Shown in pieces: positions 25,631-38,849 of a DNA stretch of 64,000 bases. The number at the start of each line of letters is the position of its first letter. The stretch's first letter is position 1. The position numbers were made by a program, and so were the translations under genes. The stretch comes from Malurus cyaneus samueli (Eukaryota > Chordata > Aves > Passeriformes > Maluridae). The stretch is taken from the NCBI GenBank assembly GCA_009741485.1, contig CM019218.1, forward strand, positions 39,883,358 to 39,947,357, in the 5' to 3' direction. Below the pieces are notes generated by a model. The model did no database searches and was not told where the DNA came from. It saw only the letters and a list, made by a program, of their open reading frames with translations.

Positions 25631-28600
25631 TCTGAAATTAAAATAAAATTTCCAGCCATCAATCGGTTTCCTCTAGTGGTAGAGAATTGACTTGAGAGCT
25701 TTGAATTCTTTCTCCTTTTTGGCTGTACATGTATATCTAATTGCAGTTGAATCTTCCATTGTCAGAGAGAACAAGATAAGGTTTTTTCAAGTTCCTACTT
25801 CTTAGTTTAATTTTTCTAACAGCAGCAAAATTCAGATTTCCATTACCTATAATTAAGAAGAATTTGAGTTAACAGTGGTGGCATCATTTTAGTCTTCCAG
25901 GTAGGTAGTGTTTTGTGTTTTAGTCATTACACTGCAAAATACAAAACCAATGCATTATTCTTCCAGTATCCTTCCACAAGTCATCTGTGAGAGGGTTTTT
26001 TATGTTTTGCTTTTCCTGATAATACCATATATTTATCTACTGCCTCTTCACCAGATGCTTTATGGCCAGATTGCTCCATTAACTTCTTTCTAAGTAATTT
26101 CAAGATTGTCTTTTGATCATGCAAATCTGTGTATAACATCAGGTACTTACTCAAAGACCCATTAAAAGGCTTTCTTATACATCTGAAGAAAGGAGAATAA
26201 GGGAGGGAAAGGAAAGGGAAGATATCTGTTCAATAATTCATAGCAATCGGTGTCTTTTAAAGAAATATTAGGTCCTTGATGAAAACAAACAGAAAAACAA
26301 ACACCCGCCCCCGCACCAAAACCAAAACAAACAAAAAGCCCCAACCAATCAAAAAACAACACCATGAAGCAAAGAAAAAAAAAAAAAAGAGATCTCAAAA
26401 CAGATATTTTTGTCAGATAACAGTAGATTTGCACTGCTTTACAGCTCACCAAATAGCTGCCACAAGGAGAAGACTATTCTGTTCTTGAAAACACTGAATT
26501 CTTTGCTTCATATCCTTGATCTCTGAGGATGGATAACAGGGGGGAGACTGCATGAAACTCCCTGTTTAGTCTGAGTTCAGATAAGTAAATCAGAAAGTTA
26601 TTCACAAACAGACACTGCTAATAAATATACCATTTGAGTATATGATAATAACAATTATTTGTAATTTTCTTTGCAGTGGAAGCAGATAAAGGGAGAGATA
26701 AATCACTATGCTATCTTGCTGAGTATTCTGTCTTAAAGCATGTAATGCTTAATCAGTAGTTATTTCTTGCATTAGGATCCACTTTTACCTTTCATTCTGC
26801 CTAGTAAGTTCTTCTGAAATTTTGTACAGTATCCTTAACAACTTAAGTTACCATTTAAGGATAATTTAATTGAAATTAAAATCCCAGTGATCCACTGATT
26901 TTCATTTTCAATTATTTAGACTTTGCTTTTTCTAATTTTATGTGTCATTTTTTCTGGTTTGTATGAAAGAAAATTGTAACCCTAACTTACTCTAAAACAG
27001 AAATATTTACTTCCTTCTATTATGTATTATTTTAAATATGTCAGACAGGAAAGATTTTCTTCTCCTCTTACTTCTGTTCAATGATTAATTCAATTATTCA
27101 AGCTCAGATTGGTCTTTCACTGTTATTAGTTTATGCTATCCATAAATTTATGCCATATATTAGTTTATGTGGATTTTCATTGGCCTAAAATACTGATGAC
27201 TTTTAAAGATAGCAGATAATTCCATTTTCATTTCATCTGGAAATATTTCATTCATCTGGGAATTTGTGTTACAGATTTGAATAAAGATTAATCTTAACAT
27301 TTTATGTTATCTATTCACAATTTTGTCTTTCAAGCTATTGATACAAAGCCTGTAGATGGACACATTACCAGAAAGTGCATTAGTGTACCCAAAATAGGTA
27401 TATAGAGGGAGAAAAAGTTCACCTAAAAAAACAATTTGGTTTTATTTGAATAAAAGCAGACTCCTTAGGAAGCTGTTAATTGTATAAATCTATCTCAGAG
27501 AGGCGATCAGTCTTCAAGCTGCATATTAAAGTGTTATCAACTTTATAATTTCCTTCTGTATTAATAATATATATGGTATCCCCTTTCAGCAAGGGCATGC
27601 AAAAGTCTAAACATAAAAAAGGGGGAAACATGAGTTTATTTAATTTAAAACAAACAAAGATACTTCAATTTGATTTTAAATTTAACTGAAAAATCTGCTT
27701 GTATTCAGAAGCTCTCACACATGGGGACTAGGGTAATTGGCTGATTAAATCATACTATATGCAATTAAAACATAAATTAAGCATATGTGTTTCTCATTAT
27801 CTTGCATTACAACCAAATGGTGCATATGTTCTTAGCAGAAATGCACAACAATGATGTCTATATCAGGAAGGTCAATATACATTATGGTTTTAAACGAACA
27901 TTTTTGAACAAAATACTGAATATTCCTTTTAATTCCAGACCTGTAACATGAACTCTTTCATAGACAAGGTGGGTTTGCTATTAAGATTATTTTACTCTTG
28001 CATATTGCACATACAAATATGTAATTTTTTTATAATTAATCGTTTGCAAACTTCAATCCAACACTGTAACAACTATGATTTTGCAAAGCAAAAATTTTGA
28101 AAATGTCCTTGTCTGAAGAGAGCTGGTTCTTTTTATCCCTTTTGCTCTGTCTATTGCTTTAAATCTTCCTAAGTTTAAGCATACCTATGAATTAACACTG
28201 AGATCACACCAACATATACAATCTCTTGGTCATTAATCATCCCATATATTACAGAATACTGGTTTTTCTTATGTATGTGGTTGTCCTTTCAGTGTGAGTA
28301 GAAGCAAGTTCTACCAGCCAGTCCTCAGAACCGTGTTGGTACTCAACATAAGGTTGCCTCAGTCTTTTCCTTCTGTTTTCCAGCTGCCCTCTCCCTGATG
28401 TCTTGGAGGATTGATTCACATACCAGCATAAAGCTCTGCAAGCTCATTTTAAGTTACCATCTCCTAAGTCTGGAAGCAGCATATATTTTTTCCAGTGTTC
28501 TTTCACATTTTGTCACTACTTCTGTGAAATGTCAGTAATTCCAAGACTATTTTGCAGATGCTTCATTAAGCTTCTTGTTATCGTTGACTTTCAGTTGTCA

Positions 28601-30837
28601 AGTTTGCCACAGTACAATAATGCTGAAATTATAATTGCATCAGATAGTTTTATCTCATGCTGAAGGATATATGCTTCATTCTCCAGATGTCCAAAACATG
28701 TAGGCACTTTTTATATTCATGCATTTTGTTCCTCATCTTCTATTCCACTGCAGTTTCTAGTTGTATTAAAATATGTAGGGTGTCAAATGGTTCCACTGCT
28801 GATCACTGAACGGAGTTATCTTGGCCTTTTCAGACTGTAAAAAATGCTTCTTGTGCAAGTACTTGTTTTGGGCCTGTTTTGGGCTGTCAGCAGCAAAGAC
28901 CCACCCTCAAAACTCCAACATGAAAGCAGTTTTACTTTCTTTGAGTATATGTGAGGACAGCAAACATGGAAGCTCTTCTCTCCATAATGCTGACAGGATG
29001 CCCATCACAGTTATGCTACCCTGAAATTCTCCTACCTTTGTCCATGTTATAAAATGTTGTGCATTTAACTGTACATGATCATACAAACATCCCTGCCTTT
29101 TCCGAGTTAATTCAAGAGCCCTTTTATATAAAATTGATACCTTCTTAAGTCCACAGACTTAGTTCAAAGATGAAAAATATGAGTATAGTTGCACTTTGCT
29201 ACATGGATTTTCTTTGTTGTTGGTGGTGGTGTATTTTAGTAATATTTAGTATCTGAAGACTAATTTTCAAATACCATGGATGAAACATGGATTTTGCTTC
29301 CAGATATCTATCTTGAAAGCACAAGGCATACAGAACCTTATCTCAAACTGAAGTTTCTTCAGAAAGAGATTATTTTAGCTGCCTCAGAAATCAGCCAGTG
29401 TCTCCTAGTATCTTTCATGAATATAACTTCATTCAGATAGGATATTTCAATAAGAAACCTGGTTTGCTCATTTACATTTTTTTCTTTGGTATAATAGCAT
29501 TAAACTCTCTCACTATAGAGCAAAAGACCTCAAACTTCAGCAAATTCATCAGCCTTGCCTTGAGAGTTTGTTACTACATTAGCAACTTCAACATTTATTA
29601 AGAATGGGAGAGTTTTGAGCCCAACAGAAATTAAAGCAGAAAACACACCAGCTGTGGGAATTTTTTTGGCACAGTTGTCTTTGTCATCTGAATACACAGA
29701 CATTGATGGTATTTGAGGATTGTACTAGAATGCTGTGTTTGAAGGCTATGATTAGCTAGTTGAATTGTTGATTTATTGTGATTACGAACAGAATTCACAG
29801 CTGAAACTTTGACATTTGGCCACCACAGTGTAATAATTTACACTAAAACAATACACATGAAGCAGATCTTTTTTTTCTCTAGTGCAGATTCATGATTCTC
29901 AGTTAATTATTCAGGAAGGTGTCAACACACATTTTTTTGCAGGACATTACAGAAAACGTATATTGTGAAGAGGGCATTTTAAAAGATAGACAAAATAGAA
30001 AGCAGAAATAACAATATGGAAGTTACCTTCACTTTCCCTTGGCATTTGCATTTGAAAAGTGCATTTCTGCTCAGCATTCTTTTCCAATTTCAGTTGTGAA
30101 ATTATGTTTTCCTTCCTCAATGTAATTTAATATTCTTTGGCGTACTCTATTCTATTCCTAAGTTGGCTATATTTAAATAGGAAATTAGGAGACTCTCTTA
30201 AGTGCATAAATTCTGCTTTCTTTCCCCAGTGTGATTGTCTGGAATAGTCTTCTGTAGTAAAAAAAAAAAAAAACATATGGGAGAGTAAAACTGACCTCTT
30301 AGCTAATAATTTTTCCCTACTTCTGCTTCTTTTCTTACTTTGTAAAAAAAGTCCCCAGTGAAAACAGGGGACTTGGCCCTGTCTCAGTGGGTCATGGCCC
30401 TTTCTGTTACCAGTGGACACCCCAAACTTATTCAGATTTCTTATACTGTGTTTTTCATGTCAGGACTGTGCAGTGTTGCAGACAGGAAAATGTCAACAAT
30501 AATTACATAAGAGGTATGATCAATTACATTAAATTTTTGGTAGACTATGCAGAATTTTCTGCTTGAAAAGCTTCATCTGTGTTGCATGGAGATATTAGCA
30601 TAACCTATATTCAAAAGATAGGTCCCTAAAAGAACTTCAGGAGGTCAAAACAAGAATGAGTGGCTAAGGTCTAAAACTGTAGGTGAAATTCATAGGTTTA
30701 TTACTAAATGATTAACACAGATGGAATAATAAAAACAAAGAAAAAGTTAATTATTTTCAACACAGAATTGAATCTAGGAGCTGTAACATATAATACTAGG
30801 AAAATGTTAGTTGGTGATCAGTAGTGCAGTAGTGGCT
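25631..30837. other. Unique non-coding DNA
   Basis: I find no gene. The stretch contains the A/C-rich tract at 26281-26394, listed separately. From about 27.5 to 27.9 kb the DNA is complex in sequence and free of recognisable repeats, with several TAAT-type motifs. From 30670 to 30835 there may be more decayed CR1 sequence: an aaaacaaagaaaaagttaat block and a following cacagaattgaatctaggag block resemble another part of the element. This is too weak to call separately. Confidence 0.55.
26281..26394. repeat. A-rich tract with C blocks
   Basis: A runs are broken by C blocks (acccgcccccgcaccaaaac, then A-rich sequence with CCCC) and end in an A14 run. Reverse-complemented, it is the same G-interrupted T-tract pattern as at 6481 and 14008. 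Both strands carry compositional open reading frames (K/T/N-rich or F/G-rich) that are not genes. Confidence 0.85.
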
Positions 30838-31125
30838 GGTAAGCAAATGAAATGTAGAAAATATTAGGAAAGATGATAAATGCAGACAATATCATTAGGA
30901 TAAATCCTCAGTATGCTCACACCTTGGATAAATATTTGTTATCTGATCACATAGAGAAACAGAAAAGATTCACAAAACATCAGTAAAGATGGTCAAAGAT
31001 GAGATCAGCCTCCATGCAAAGAACAATTGCTTAGATGAAGACGTTCAGCTGGGGAAAGAAACGGTTGAAGTAAAATATGTTGCTGGGTGTTTATAATATC
31101 TAAGAAGAAAAGGAGTAAAAGGGGA
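30838..31125 (+). mobile_element. Old CR1-like LINE fragment
   Basis: In order, the sequence shows aagcaaatgaaatgtagaaa, atattaggaaagatgataaa, a cagacaatatcattaggat block, and aaatcctcagtatgctcaca with accttggataaat. After that come a gattcacaaaacatcagtaa block, then ttcagctggggaaagaaac and the aaatatgttgctgggtgttt block. This follows the end of ORF2 in ancient amniote CR1 elements, which encode a run of the type I-x-K-x-M-V-x-P-x-L-E-Y and later L-F-S-L-E-K-R-R. Divergence is high and the frame is broken. A minus-strand open reading frame at 31005-31232 overlaps it by chance. Confidence 0.65.
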
Positions 31126-34100
31126 GGCTTTGTTAATTGTGTCTTTAAATTTAAGATTCCAAACAAACACAAGGAGAAAGTAAATAACATAATATCTCCA
31201 CTGTATTTTTTAATTTTATTCATCAAACACAATAATTGCTATTAGTACCCTTTTTTATATACTCAAACAATATCTATTATTTCCAAAATATTTAATCTTT
31301 TTCTTCTTTTAAACCTCACATCTTGTCACAGTGGTCCTCTTTCTTTTTCCTAAATTCCAGTCTTTTCATAAAGACTGTTTTATTCTAATGTGAGGAAGAG
31401 ACTTGTTTATTATCTTGATGGCTTTTATATTTAAGATAAAGGCAAGAACAAACAGGATTTTTTATGCAAACTTTTCTGCCTCTCAAAAGGTCATCTGCCT
31501 CATCTACATAAAAACCTGCAGATATTTCAGAATGTGCAGAAAGCAAGTTCACAAGAGTTAAAAATATGTATGTATTTGTGGTATTTGTATATGTATCCTG
31601 GAAGAGAGAAGACTACCAAACACCTTAGTTTTTTCTTTTTTCCCTATGCAAACTGACTATATTTTCTTACTCTTTTACTGCTATCTGAAAAATGTTTACT
31701 GTTGCAAAAAAGGAAAAAATGTTAATGTGTCATGTTTTTCTGTGCCTAGTGCTGTTCTGTGAATACATTCTTAGATTTCTAGCACAGAAACCTTCAATAC
31801 CTTTGTATCAGTAAGGTCAGACACTTGTAAAATTCCATATTTAAAAAAAAAAAAGAAAAAAGGATAGAAAAAAATGTTCTTGACTATGTATAGTTCACAT
31901 GCCTTGTATGTTTTAAAACAGAAAACTGACTTCTATTCACAAATACTGATCTGTAGCTGCACTTATAGATATATTTTTGGCTAACATTTGACAGAAGCTA
32001 CTTCAGATGGCTCTTTCAATTCTGTTTTTTCATCTCTGTCTCTGTATACCTTCTATTTGAAGGTAAGCCACCTGAGTGGCTTAGGGATCAGGGTAAGCTC
32101 ATCCAAAAGGTCATGATATAATAAATACATCTTGACCTGCTCCTACACAGACCTAAATCTATTTTTGTGGAAATGCAGCTCTGAGACAAGGAGTCACTCC
32201 TCTTGTCAGGCTCTACCAAGAGTGGCTCCATGACATTTCTCTGTGATAAGAGGAGCATAGTTGGAGAGTCAGATTTACTCTCTGATTTTATTGTGGCATT
32301 TATCATTTGCAAGCCTTGAGCCATCTGAAACAAAATAATATAATTAGTTATTTTGAAATGTTTTTCAGGACTGGAAAATTCTAAAAGTTCAAACAAGGAT
32401 GGAACAGGCTTTCTTATTCGTTTTGAAATCTTGTGCTTCCTATAATTAGATAGTGAAGAGAAAGAGTGTTTCTTGAAGGCTAAATATGACCATTTATTTC
32501 AGCACAAAATAATTCTTTGTAGCAATTTCTCCAAGCAATTTTAAAAAGTATGTGTACCATAAAAATCTGGATGGATTAATCCAATTTTTTTTTTTCATTT
32601 GAGAACACAAATATGTACTTTGTTTAAAAAGATATCAACTGTTGTCGTGATTAACTCTTAAAACTAATACCAATTCTTCCATCTTAAAAAAAAATAAGTT
32701 GCAAATCTCTTTTAAAAAAAATGTTATTAAAAAAGTTTTAGTAATTACTAGCAATCTTCCTCTATACAGAAGTGTCTCAAAGCTTATCTACCTAAATATT
32801 AAGCTCTTGTTATCCAGTCCTACATGAGCGTTTGAGCTTTTGCATTCTGCTGCCCCACCTCCATGTACTCATTCAAAAGCTGATGCAGCTGCTTGCTTTG
32901 AAGAGGCTGAACAGAACTTAATAGGGAAATAAAGAGAAATTTTCTCTCTAAGACATCCAGACCCTTCCAACTGAGAGACCTTCCCCTCATCTTCTTTGGC
33001 ATTTCAGTATCAAGTGAAAAGATCTTAATGTGTCATTTATGACAGATAGTTTCCTTCACCAACATGGCATATTTCAATTTACAGTTAGGAAGAATGATGA
33101 ATTTGTTGCTTCTGTACCCTAACATAATAAGCACTGCTAAAAACACTACCAAAACCAAGCCATTAAACTCCCTAACCATGTTTGTGCTCCTTGATGTATA
33201 GTCAAAAAATTGAACGTTTCTAGAAGAAAAAAAAACCCATCTTTTTATCTGCTATGTTAGGTGTAACAAATACAGAGAAATCTCTACTGAAAGAACTTTA
33301 AAAATTAAGGAAATATTGAAAGTCAAGATTGTCTTGAGCGTAATGAAATAATAAAGGAGACCCTTGCACAGAAGGAGTTGTGCAAAAGTATGATTCACTT
33401 AGTTTTCTGTTATGTCCTGCTTCTTACACTGCTAGAAATTGAAAATTTCTAATAAAAATGAACTAATATACAAGCAATTCATGAAAAACGTAACAGTACA
33501 TGGCAATGCAAACCTTGCTTTTCTGTAAAAAGTTGAGGCTTTTCATCATAATTCATAATCCTTGACAGTGCTATTATTCAGTGACTGCATAACAAACATT
33601 AGTGATAGCAAACTGGTTTGGCAAAAATCAACAGGTTACTGTAATTTGTGGTTGCAAGTTATCCAGGAAGGGCATTTAGAGCATGAAAATTGGGAGAATT
33701 TTTATTCATATGAAAGACTCAAAATCTGAGATCACCCTACTGAGAGAATATGAAGCAGAACATTCATGGCCTGAAAATACAAAGTCTTACAAATGAAAAG
33801 ATAGAACCATGCTATCCAATTTCTGCAGTGAAACAGGATACTGACTGCAGTATAGACAGGAAACCAGACTAGATTTCAGTGGCTGGCAATACATTAAAAA
33901 CAAGCAACTGGCACATCAATGGTTCAGTTGATAATAAAATCAAAGAAAAATTGTTTGGAAGGCAATCCAGTCTTATCCACCCCCCTTGACAGTGAAATTA
34001 TTATTTAAACTAGATCAGCTCAGCTGAATCCTGAATATCCTGTTACCTCTCAATAGTGCTGTGCATTTTTTGACATGCTATTACAGGAAAAAGTATTAGC

Positions 34101-36809
34101 TGCCTCTCATCTGCATATGACAAAACACAGAACAGCCAAAACTTCCAGACTGGATATTTGTTTGAAGGTCACTGCTTCTGAAAAATTCCATTTCATTCAG
34201 GTCTTGAGAAATTATTCTTGGTCTTGTCTGAGATTGACTAAATTATTTGAAAACTTAAAATCCCAAACATCAGACACATCGAACTGCAATAATTCTGGTG
34301 TTCATAAGAAATATGTTTAATCACAGTACTGAATTGGAGCAATTGCAGTATGGCTTGAAGATTCTGTCATAATGGACTTATCTTGAGAGGTTAATTACTA
34401 AATTTCTAGATCAGAAAATTCCATATGTTTGGTGTAAAGTACTAAGTAGCAAAATAGGACTAAGGTGAACATCAGTTGGATTGGCTAATTTTGACCTACA
34501 GAATTTTTCACACTGAAGTCAAGGACATTTTCAAAAATATTAAACTACTCTATTTGCAACAACAGAGGGCAGTTAATAAAGATAAAATAAAAAAAAAATC
34601 CAGCAATCAGCAAACACATTTTAAAAATAAAGGGAAGAGGTAGTGGTATGGGCCACATTATTCTGTCATTCCTGAAATAACTCAGATTAATATTGCATGC
34701 TTTTCAAAAGTAAGTTTTATTTGTTAAATTATAATTAATTTTAAAATTTAATCTTAAATTAATTTGAATTAACACTTAAAATTGTACCTTTTATCTCAGA
34801 AAGACCAAAAATTTAGAGCATTTTAAAGCTGAAGAATTCTCCTCAAAATTGTCACTAAGCAACGTTCTTGCTAGATGACAGTCTGCATCTCTGTGTTTGT
34901 CAGAAGAGTTTTGCCTTGTAACAGATGTATGGTGGAAAATATAATGAGATTACTGGAACCGATTCAATAGTTATTTTCTGCCCAGCAGAAATTACTTGGA
35001 TTCTTAACTTTACTGTCTATTATTAGGAGTAGAAAACATCACCAAAGCTATGTAAGAGAAGTGGCAGTGGCATATTATAGTTAAAGGACAGCCAGGCACA
35101 TTGTAAACAGGCAAAGCTTTCACTCATTTCAGTGATCCTCGTTGCACACGTGTCCAGCTTGAATTGGGAGTGGCCCCTGTCTCTGTGCCAGGGCAATGTC
35201 AGAAGTCCTCAGTAATAACATGGAAAAAAATCTTGTTCATATCCACAGAACAGTGCTATAATTTCAGGATTTGTTACTAGCAAGAAGAATGATGGACAGT
35301 TATTTTACACCATGTATTCTCACAGCATTGCCATCTAGTCTAAAAATATTACAATTCTGAGCCTTCAGAAACATCTAGGTTTCAAATACAATTAAACATG
35401 AAAGAAAAGAGCTAAAGCAATGTTCTAATGATGCAATGTTATAATGCAGTAATGCCTAATGCTTGACAGAATTGGTAAGATTTCCTAAGCTTCCTACATG
35501 CTTCTTTGGTCTTTATTTCAAACTGGTGGGTTCCATTTTCTTCTGGGCAAGCTCCATATGCTGACTTGATCTCAAGAAAATAAAGGTGTTTTTAATTTCG
35601 GCCTGTGCGGGGGGTTTGAGGATTCCTATGGTTTGAAGCCTTTATTCATCTTCTTCTCTATGCCTCCAGGATGCAGCTCAGTCCATGGATTTTTGTGTTT
35701 GTAGAGCAGCTTTTTGTGTTAGACTCTCCTGTTTCCATGGAAATCATCTAAAGCATTTTTGGCAGTTTTCATCTGTTCTTAAACCTTCCAATCTGATTTC
35801 ATGCCATAAACACAATATTACTTTCTTTCAAAATACAGACTTTCTGCTTCCAAAGCTGTTGTTTCTTTGCTCTCTCTATATACTTTTAGTGCTCTCTATA
35901 TATACTTTCAGTTTCCCTATATCAGTATGAATAATCTCTTCCTAAAGCTACATTTTTCATTGAATCCTCAGATTAAATGGTATTTGTTTTACTTTAAGAA
36001 TCAGTATTTCTTATGTTTAACATGAAAAACAAAAGGTACAGCAAAGCTAATTTTGTAGCCTGGGTTTAAATGTTGGTGTTAATCACTGTATGTGAAATAA
36101 GAAAGAAGTAGTTGTGATTTACAACTACATCCGAAATAAACAGGTATTGTATGTGAAATAACATGGAAGAAAATAAACAGCAAATTTTACCACTAACAAT
36201 ACAGACTTACTTCGATTTGCACACATAAAGTAAGACTTGGTTATATGTGTGGGTGCTCGCAGCATCTGGAAGAGGATGAGCACTGTGCATTCATGATCAA
36301 AGCAGTAAATTTTGCACTTTGGGTTCCTAGGCCAAGGCTCCAGAAGTGGATAAGCAGGGATGTAAGCCTGTGTCACCACATGGAATCAAAAACTACTGTG
36401 TCCAACAGAATACAAAACATTTAGCCATACTCCTCAAATGAAGCAAAAGCAAAAGTTTCCCTTGGTTTTAGTAGAAGATTACCAGTACTGCTTAACTTGT
36501 TATTCCCATGCTACTTGATCCAGATAAACATGTTGTTTTGCTTTTACTTCACTTGTAAGCTTTAAAATTTCAGTAATGAGTAGGAAAATGGTCACATAAA
36601 TGGGACAGCTTTTCTGTACAACATGCCAGTGAGTCCATAAATTGAAATGCTTTGTCTTGATTTTCTGGTTTAGAAGTTCTTGGACTGATTGTAAAGATTA
36701 GAAAAATTACATTAGAAATAATGTAAAATAATTGTAGAATGGAAAATACGGCCTACCTGGAAAGATGGAAAGAGGAAATGCTTTCCAAATATATAAAACA
36801 CAGCTGATG
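31126..36809. other. Unique non-coding DNA
   Basis: I recognise no gene and no transposon with confidence. A-rich runs occur near 31842 and 32690, and a very AT-rich patch with repeated TTAAATTAATT words occurs at about 34720-34790. A short direct repeat (gctctctatatac, then gctctctatatatac) lies at about 35873-35905. Open reading frames at 32088-32396 and 32820-33002 (both minus) have ordinary-looking composition but no recognised domain. Confidence 0.55.
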
Positions 36810-36990
36810 GAGGAAAGGGCGGGAGGGAACTGGCTTAAATTATAATGAAAGAGACCTGGTTAAAAGAGAACATGTAAATAATTCTCTCAAATGAAACTAC
36901 TAAGATATTGAAGATAATTTTTCTACTGAGACTGTGGAGCCTCCACTTATGGAGTCTCAGTCATTGGAGATTTTTAAGAGGAGCTCAGAC
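36810..36990 (+). mobile_element. Diverged CR1 fragment (tentative)
   Basis: The match is weak but ordered. The gggaactggcttaaattata block resembles the CR1 segment that follows its coding end. Then come gagacctggttaaaagaga and attctctcaa. A stronger part, actgtggagcctccacttat with cattggagatttttaagag, resembles the CR1 text for 'tggagtctccatccttggagat'. Several gaps are needed. It may instead be chance similarity around the last block. Confidence 0.4.
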
Positions 36991-37332
36991 AGTCATTAAG
37001 CAGAAATTACACAGGCATATTTAATCTTACCTTCAGGCAAGATAATGCATCTTTTTCAGTGTGCTCTTTAAAGTTATTTTTATGATCAATGTCTGCAAAG
37101 CCATTGCTTTCTCTTTCAGATTTCTTATTTAGAGTATGTCTATTTTCAGCAGAAAATACTTTTGAATCCCAAATTGCTTTCCTTTGACTGTAAAACTCTT
37201 GTTTGCAACTCAAAGATTAATCTTTAATTACACATACTGCATTTCATAAAACAATGTCTCTCCATCTATAGTGGGCCTTTTCTCTCTGTAAAAATACACA
37301 ATTTGGTCTTTCAGTGCCCAAATGTGCAGATT

Positions 37333-37900
37333 TGTGGTGACTTAACCCCAGGTAGCAGCTAAGTACCATTCAGTCTCTCTCTCACTCTTCCCCCCATCCT
37401 CAGTCTCCCTGGGAATAGTAAAACCTATGGATTGACATAAGAACAGCTTAATAGTTGAAATTAAGATAATAAAGATACTAATGTAGATAATAATAAAAAT
37501 AATGTTAATAGTTATTATGATAATGATGATGATGATGAAAATAATAATAATAGTAATAATGGACTGGATAATAATAGTAGTGATGGAGAGACAGAGAAGA
37601 ATTAAACCGAGGGAAAACAACTCCCTCCAGTTTATATACTGAGCATGACATACTATGCTGTGGAATCCCTTTGGATAGTCTATGAGAACTCTCCTGGTCA
37701 TGTTCCTGCCCTGTTTCTTGTGTACCTCCTCACTGGCACAGCATGGGAAACAGAAACATCCTTGACTTAAGCTAAGCACATCTTAGCAACACCTAAAACT
37801 TTAGTTTGTTGTAAACATTATTGTCATAATTAATCCAAAACATGGCACTGTACCAGCTGGTAGGAAGAAAATAACCTCTACAGAAGCTGAAACCAGGGCA
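37333..37900 (-). mobile_element. Solo ERVL-type LTR, near full length
   Basis: Read on the minus strand, the element starts at 37900 with TG and follows the avian ERVL-type LTR through U3. On the + strand this shows as accagctggtaggaagaaaa, a ttaatccaaaacatggcact block, a cttgtgtacctcctcactgg block and ttcctgccctg. A TATA-type box (tatataaa on the minus strand) lies at 37631-37638, and agcatgacatactatgctgt is next to it. The U5 end is the + strand tgtggtgacttaacccca, so both ends have the TG...CA form expected of LTRs. No gag, pol or env sequence flanks it, so it is a solo LTR left by recombination. The flanking 5-mers (agatt left, gggtt right) are only a weak, decayed candidate target-site duplication. 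A trinucleotide microsatellite lies inside the R/U5 part. Confidence 0.88.
37486..37587. repeat. (AAT/GAT)n microsatellite inside LTR
   Basis: The region shows repeated ATA/AAT and GAT trinucleotides: agataataataaaaataatg, a gatgatgatgatgaaaata run, then ataataatagtaataatgg and ataataatagtagtgatgg. It replaces or expands the part of the LTR downstream of the TATA-type box. Several interruptions suggest it has been mutating for some time. The minus-strand open reading frame across it is I-rich for compositional reasons. Confidence 0.95.
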
Positions 37901-38849
37901 GGGTTAAACTTCTTGAACATGGTGTAAGAAAGCCAGGCACAACAACTTTGTGCTCCACTCCCAATAAATATGTATTTTCTGAGACTGAAACATTCATTCA
38001 TGTCCCCAGTGATGCTGTGTTAGTATAGACAGTGCAAACGGTGCCAAGTGTTTCCTGTGCTGCCTTTCAGGTGTTTCCTGTGTCTTTTCTGCAAGGTTAC
38101 AGCTATTTCATTCATCCTTCTTTGTCATACTGGGGACCTGTCACCATTCATCACTAAATTATCTTGTAGCTCACCCTCTCTCCTCATCCAACTGAAATTT
38201 TTGTACCACACCTGGATTGCGACCAGTCCATCAAAAAAACCTGATGCAGTTTTATGTTCTGTCATCTGTCTAGATTGTTCAGAAAGTATTAGACACCATC
38301 TAGGGCTGAACATCACTATTCATGTGCTATTTTAGCCCAGACATGTAGAGTGATTTAAAAGAGGAGGGGATCTATTAAATGCAAAGGTAAAAGACATCCT
38401 AGAAAGAATTCAGAAACTTCCAGATATTCACAGCGCCTCAAACCACATTGTGACCATATTGCCTCTGGACACTTGAATCCCATAAATTCTAAGATGAATA
38501 CTGATTTTAAAAACTCTTTTTGAGTAGCAAACCGTCCATAGGTGTGAGAGAGAAGTGTGAATTTTTGCAGTAAGAGGTAAGGCTTTATGGTAAAATCTGG
38601 GGTTCTCTTGCAATTACGAGGACACAGTATACTTTAATCTCTGTTTTTATTAAATTGTACAACAGCATTATGCATGTTCCTCACATACTACAAAACGTGG
38701 TTTTCATGTTCCTGTGAGAAGAACATAAGACACTGAATGCTTGTTAGCAGTTGGAAGACAGTTCATATGCTCTGGAATAGCATTTTTCAGTTCCCTTTTT
38801 TCCTGAATGAAATTCTGTTCAAGCACTCCAAGATTTCTCCACAGTGTGA
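37901..38849. other. Unique non-coding DNA between LTR and CR1
   Basis: I see no gene. Overlapping open reading frames of 60-95 codons on both strands at 38048-38335 have no recognisable domain. No further repeat was identified. Confidence 0.6.

Noticed and set aside
25663..25708. tRNA-like segment (tcctctagtggtagaga, then gctttgaattc)
   Set aside because: It resembles an A box followed by a poor B box, but the arms do not pair into a cloverleaf and the B box lacks the GGTTCGA core. Treated as chance.
32820..33002. 60-codon minus-strand open reading frame with normal-looking composition (leucine/glutamine-rich end)
   Set aside because: No recognised domain, no splice-site or transcript evidence, and short enough to be chance.
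37342..37779. 145-codon minus-strand open reading frame
   Set aside because: It lies inside the solo LTR, and its I-rich middle is the translated AAT/GAT microsatellite. LTRs of this type do not encode protein.
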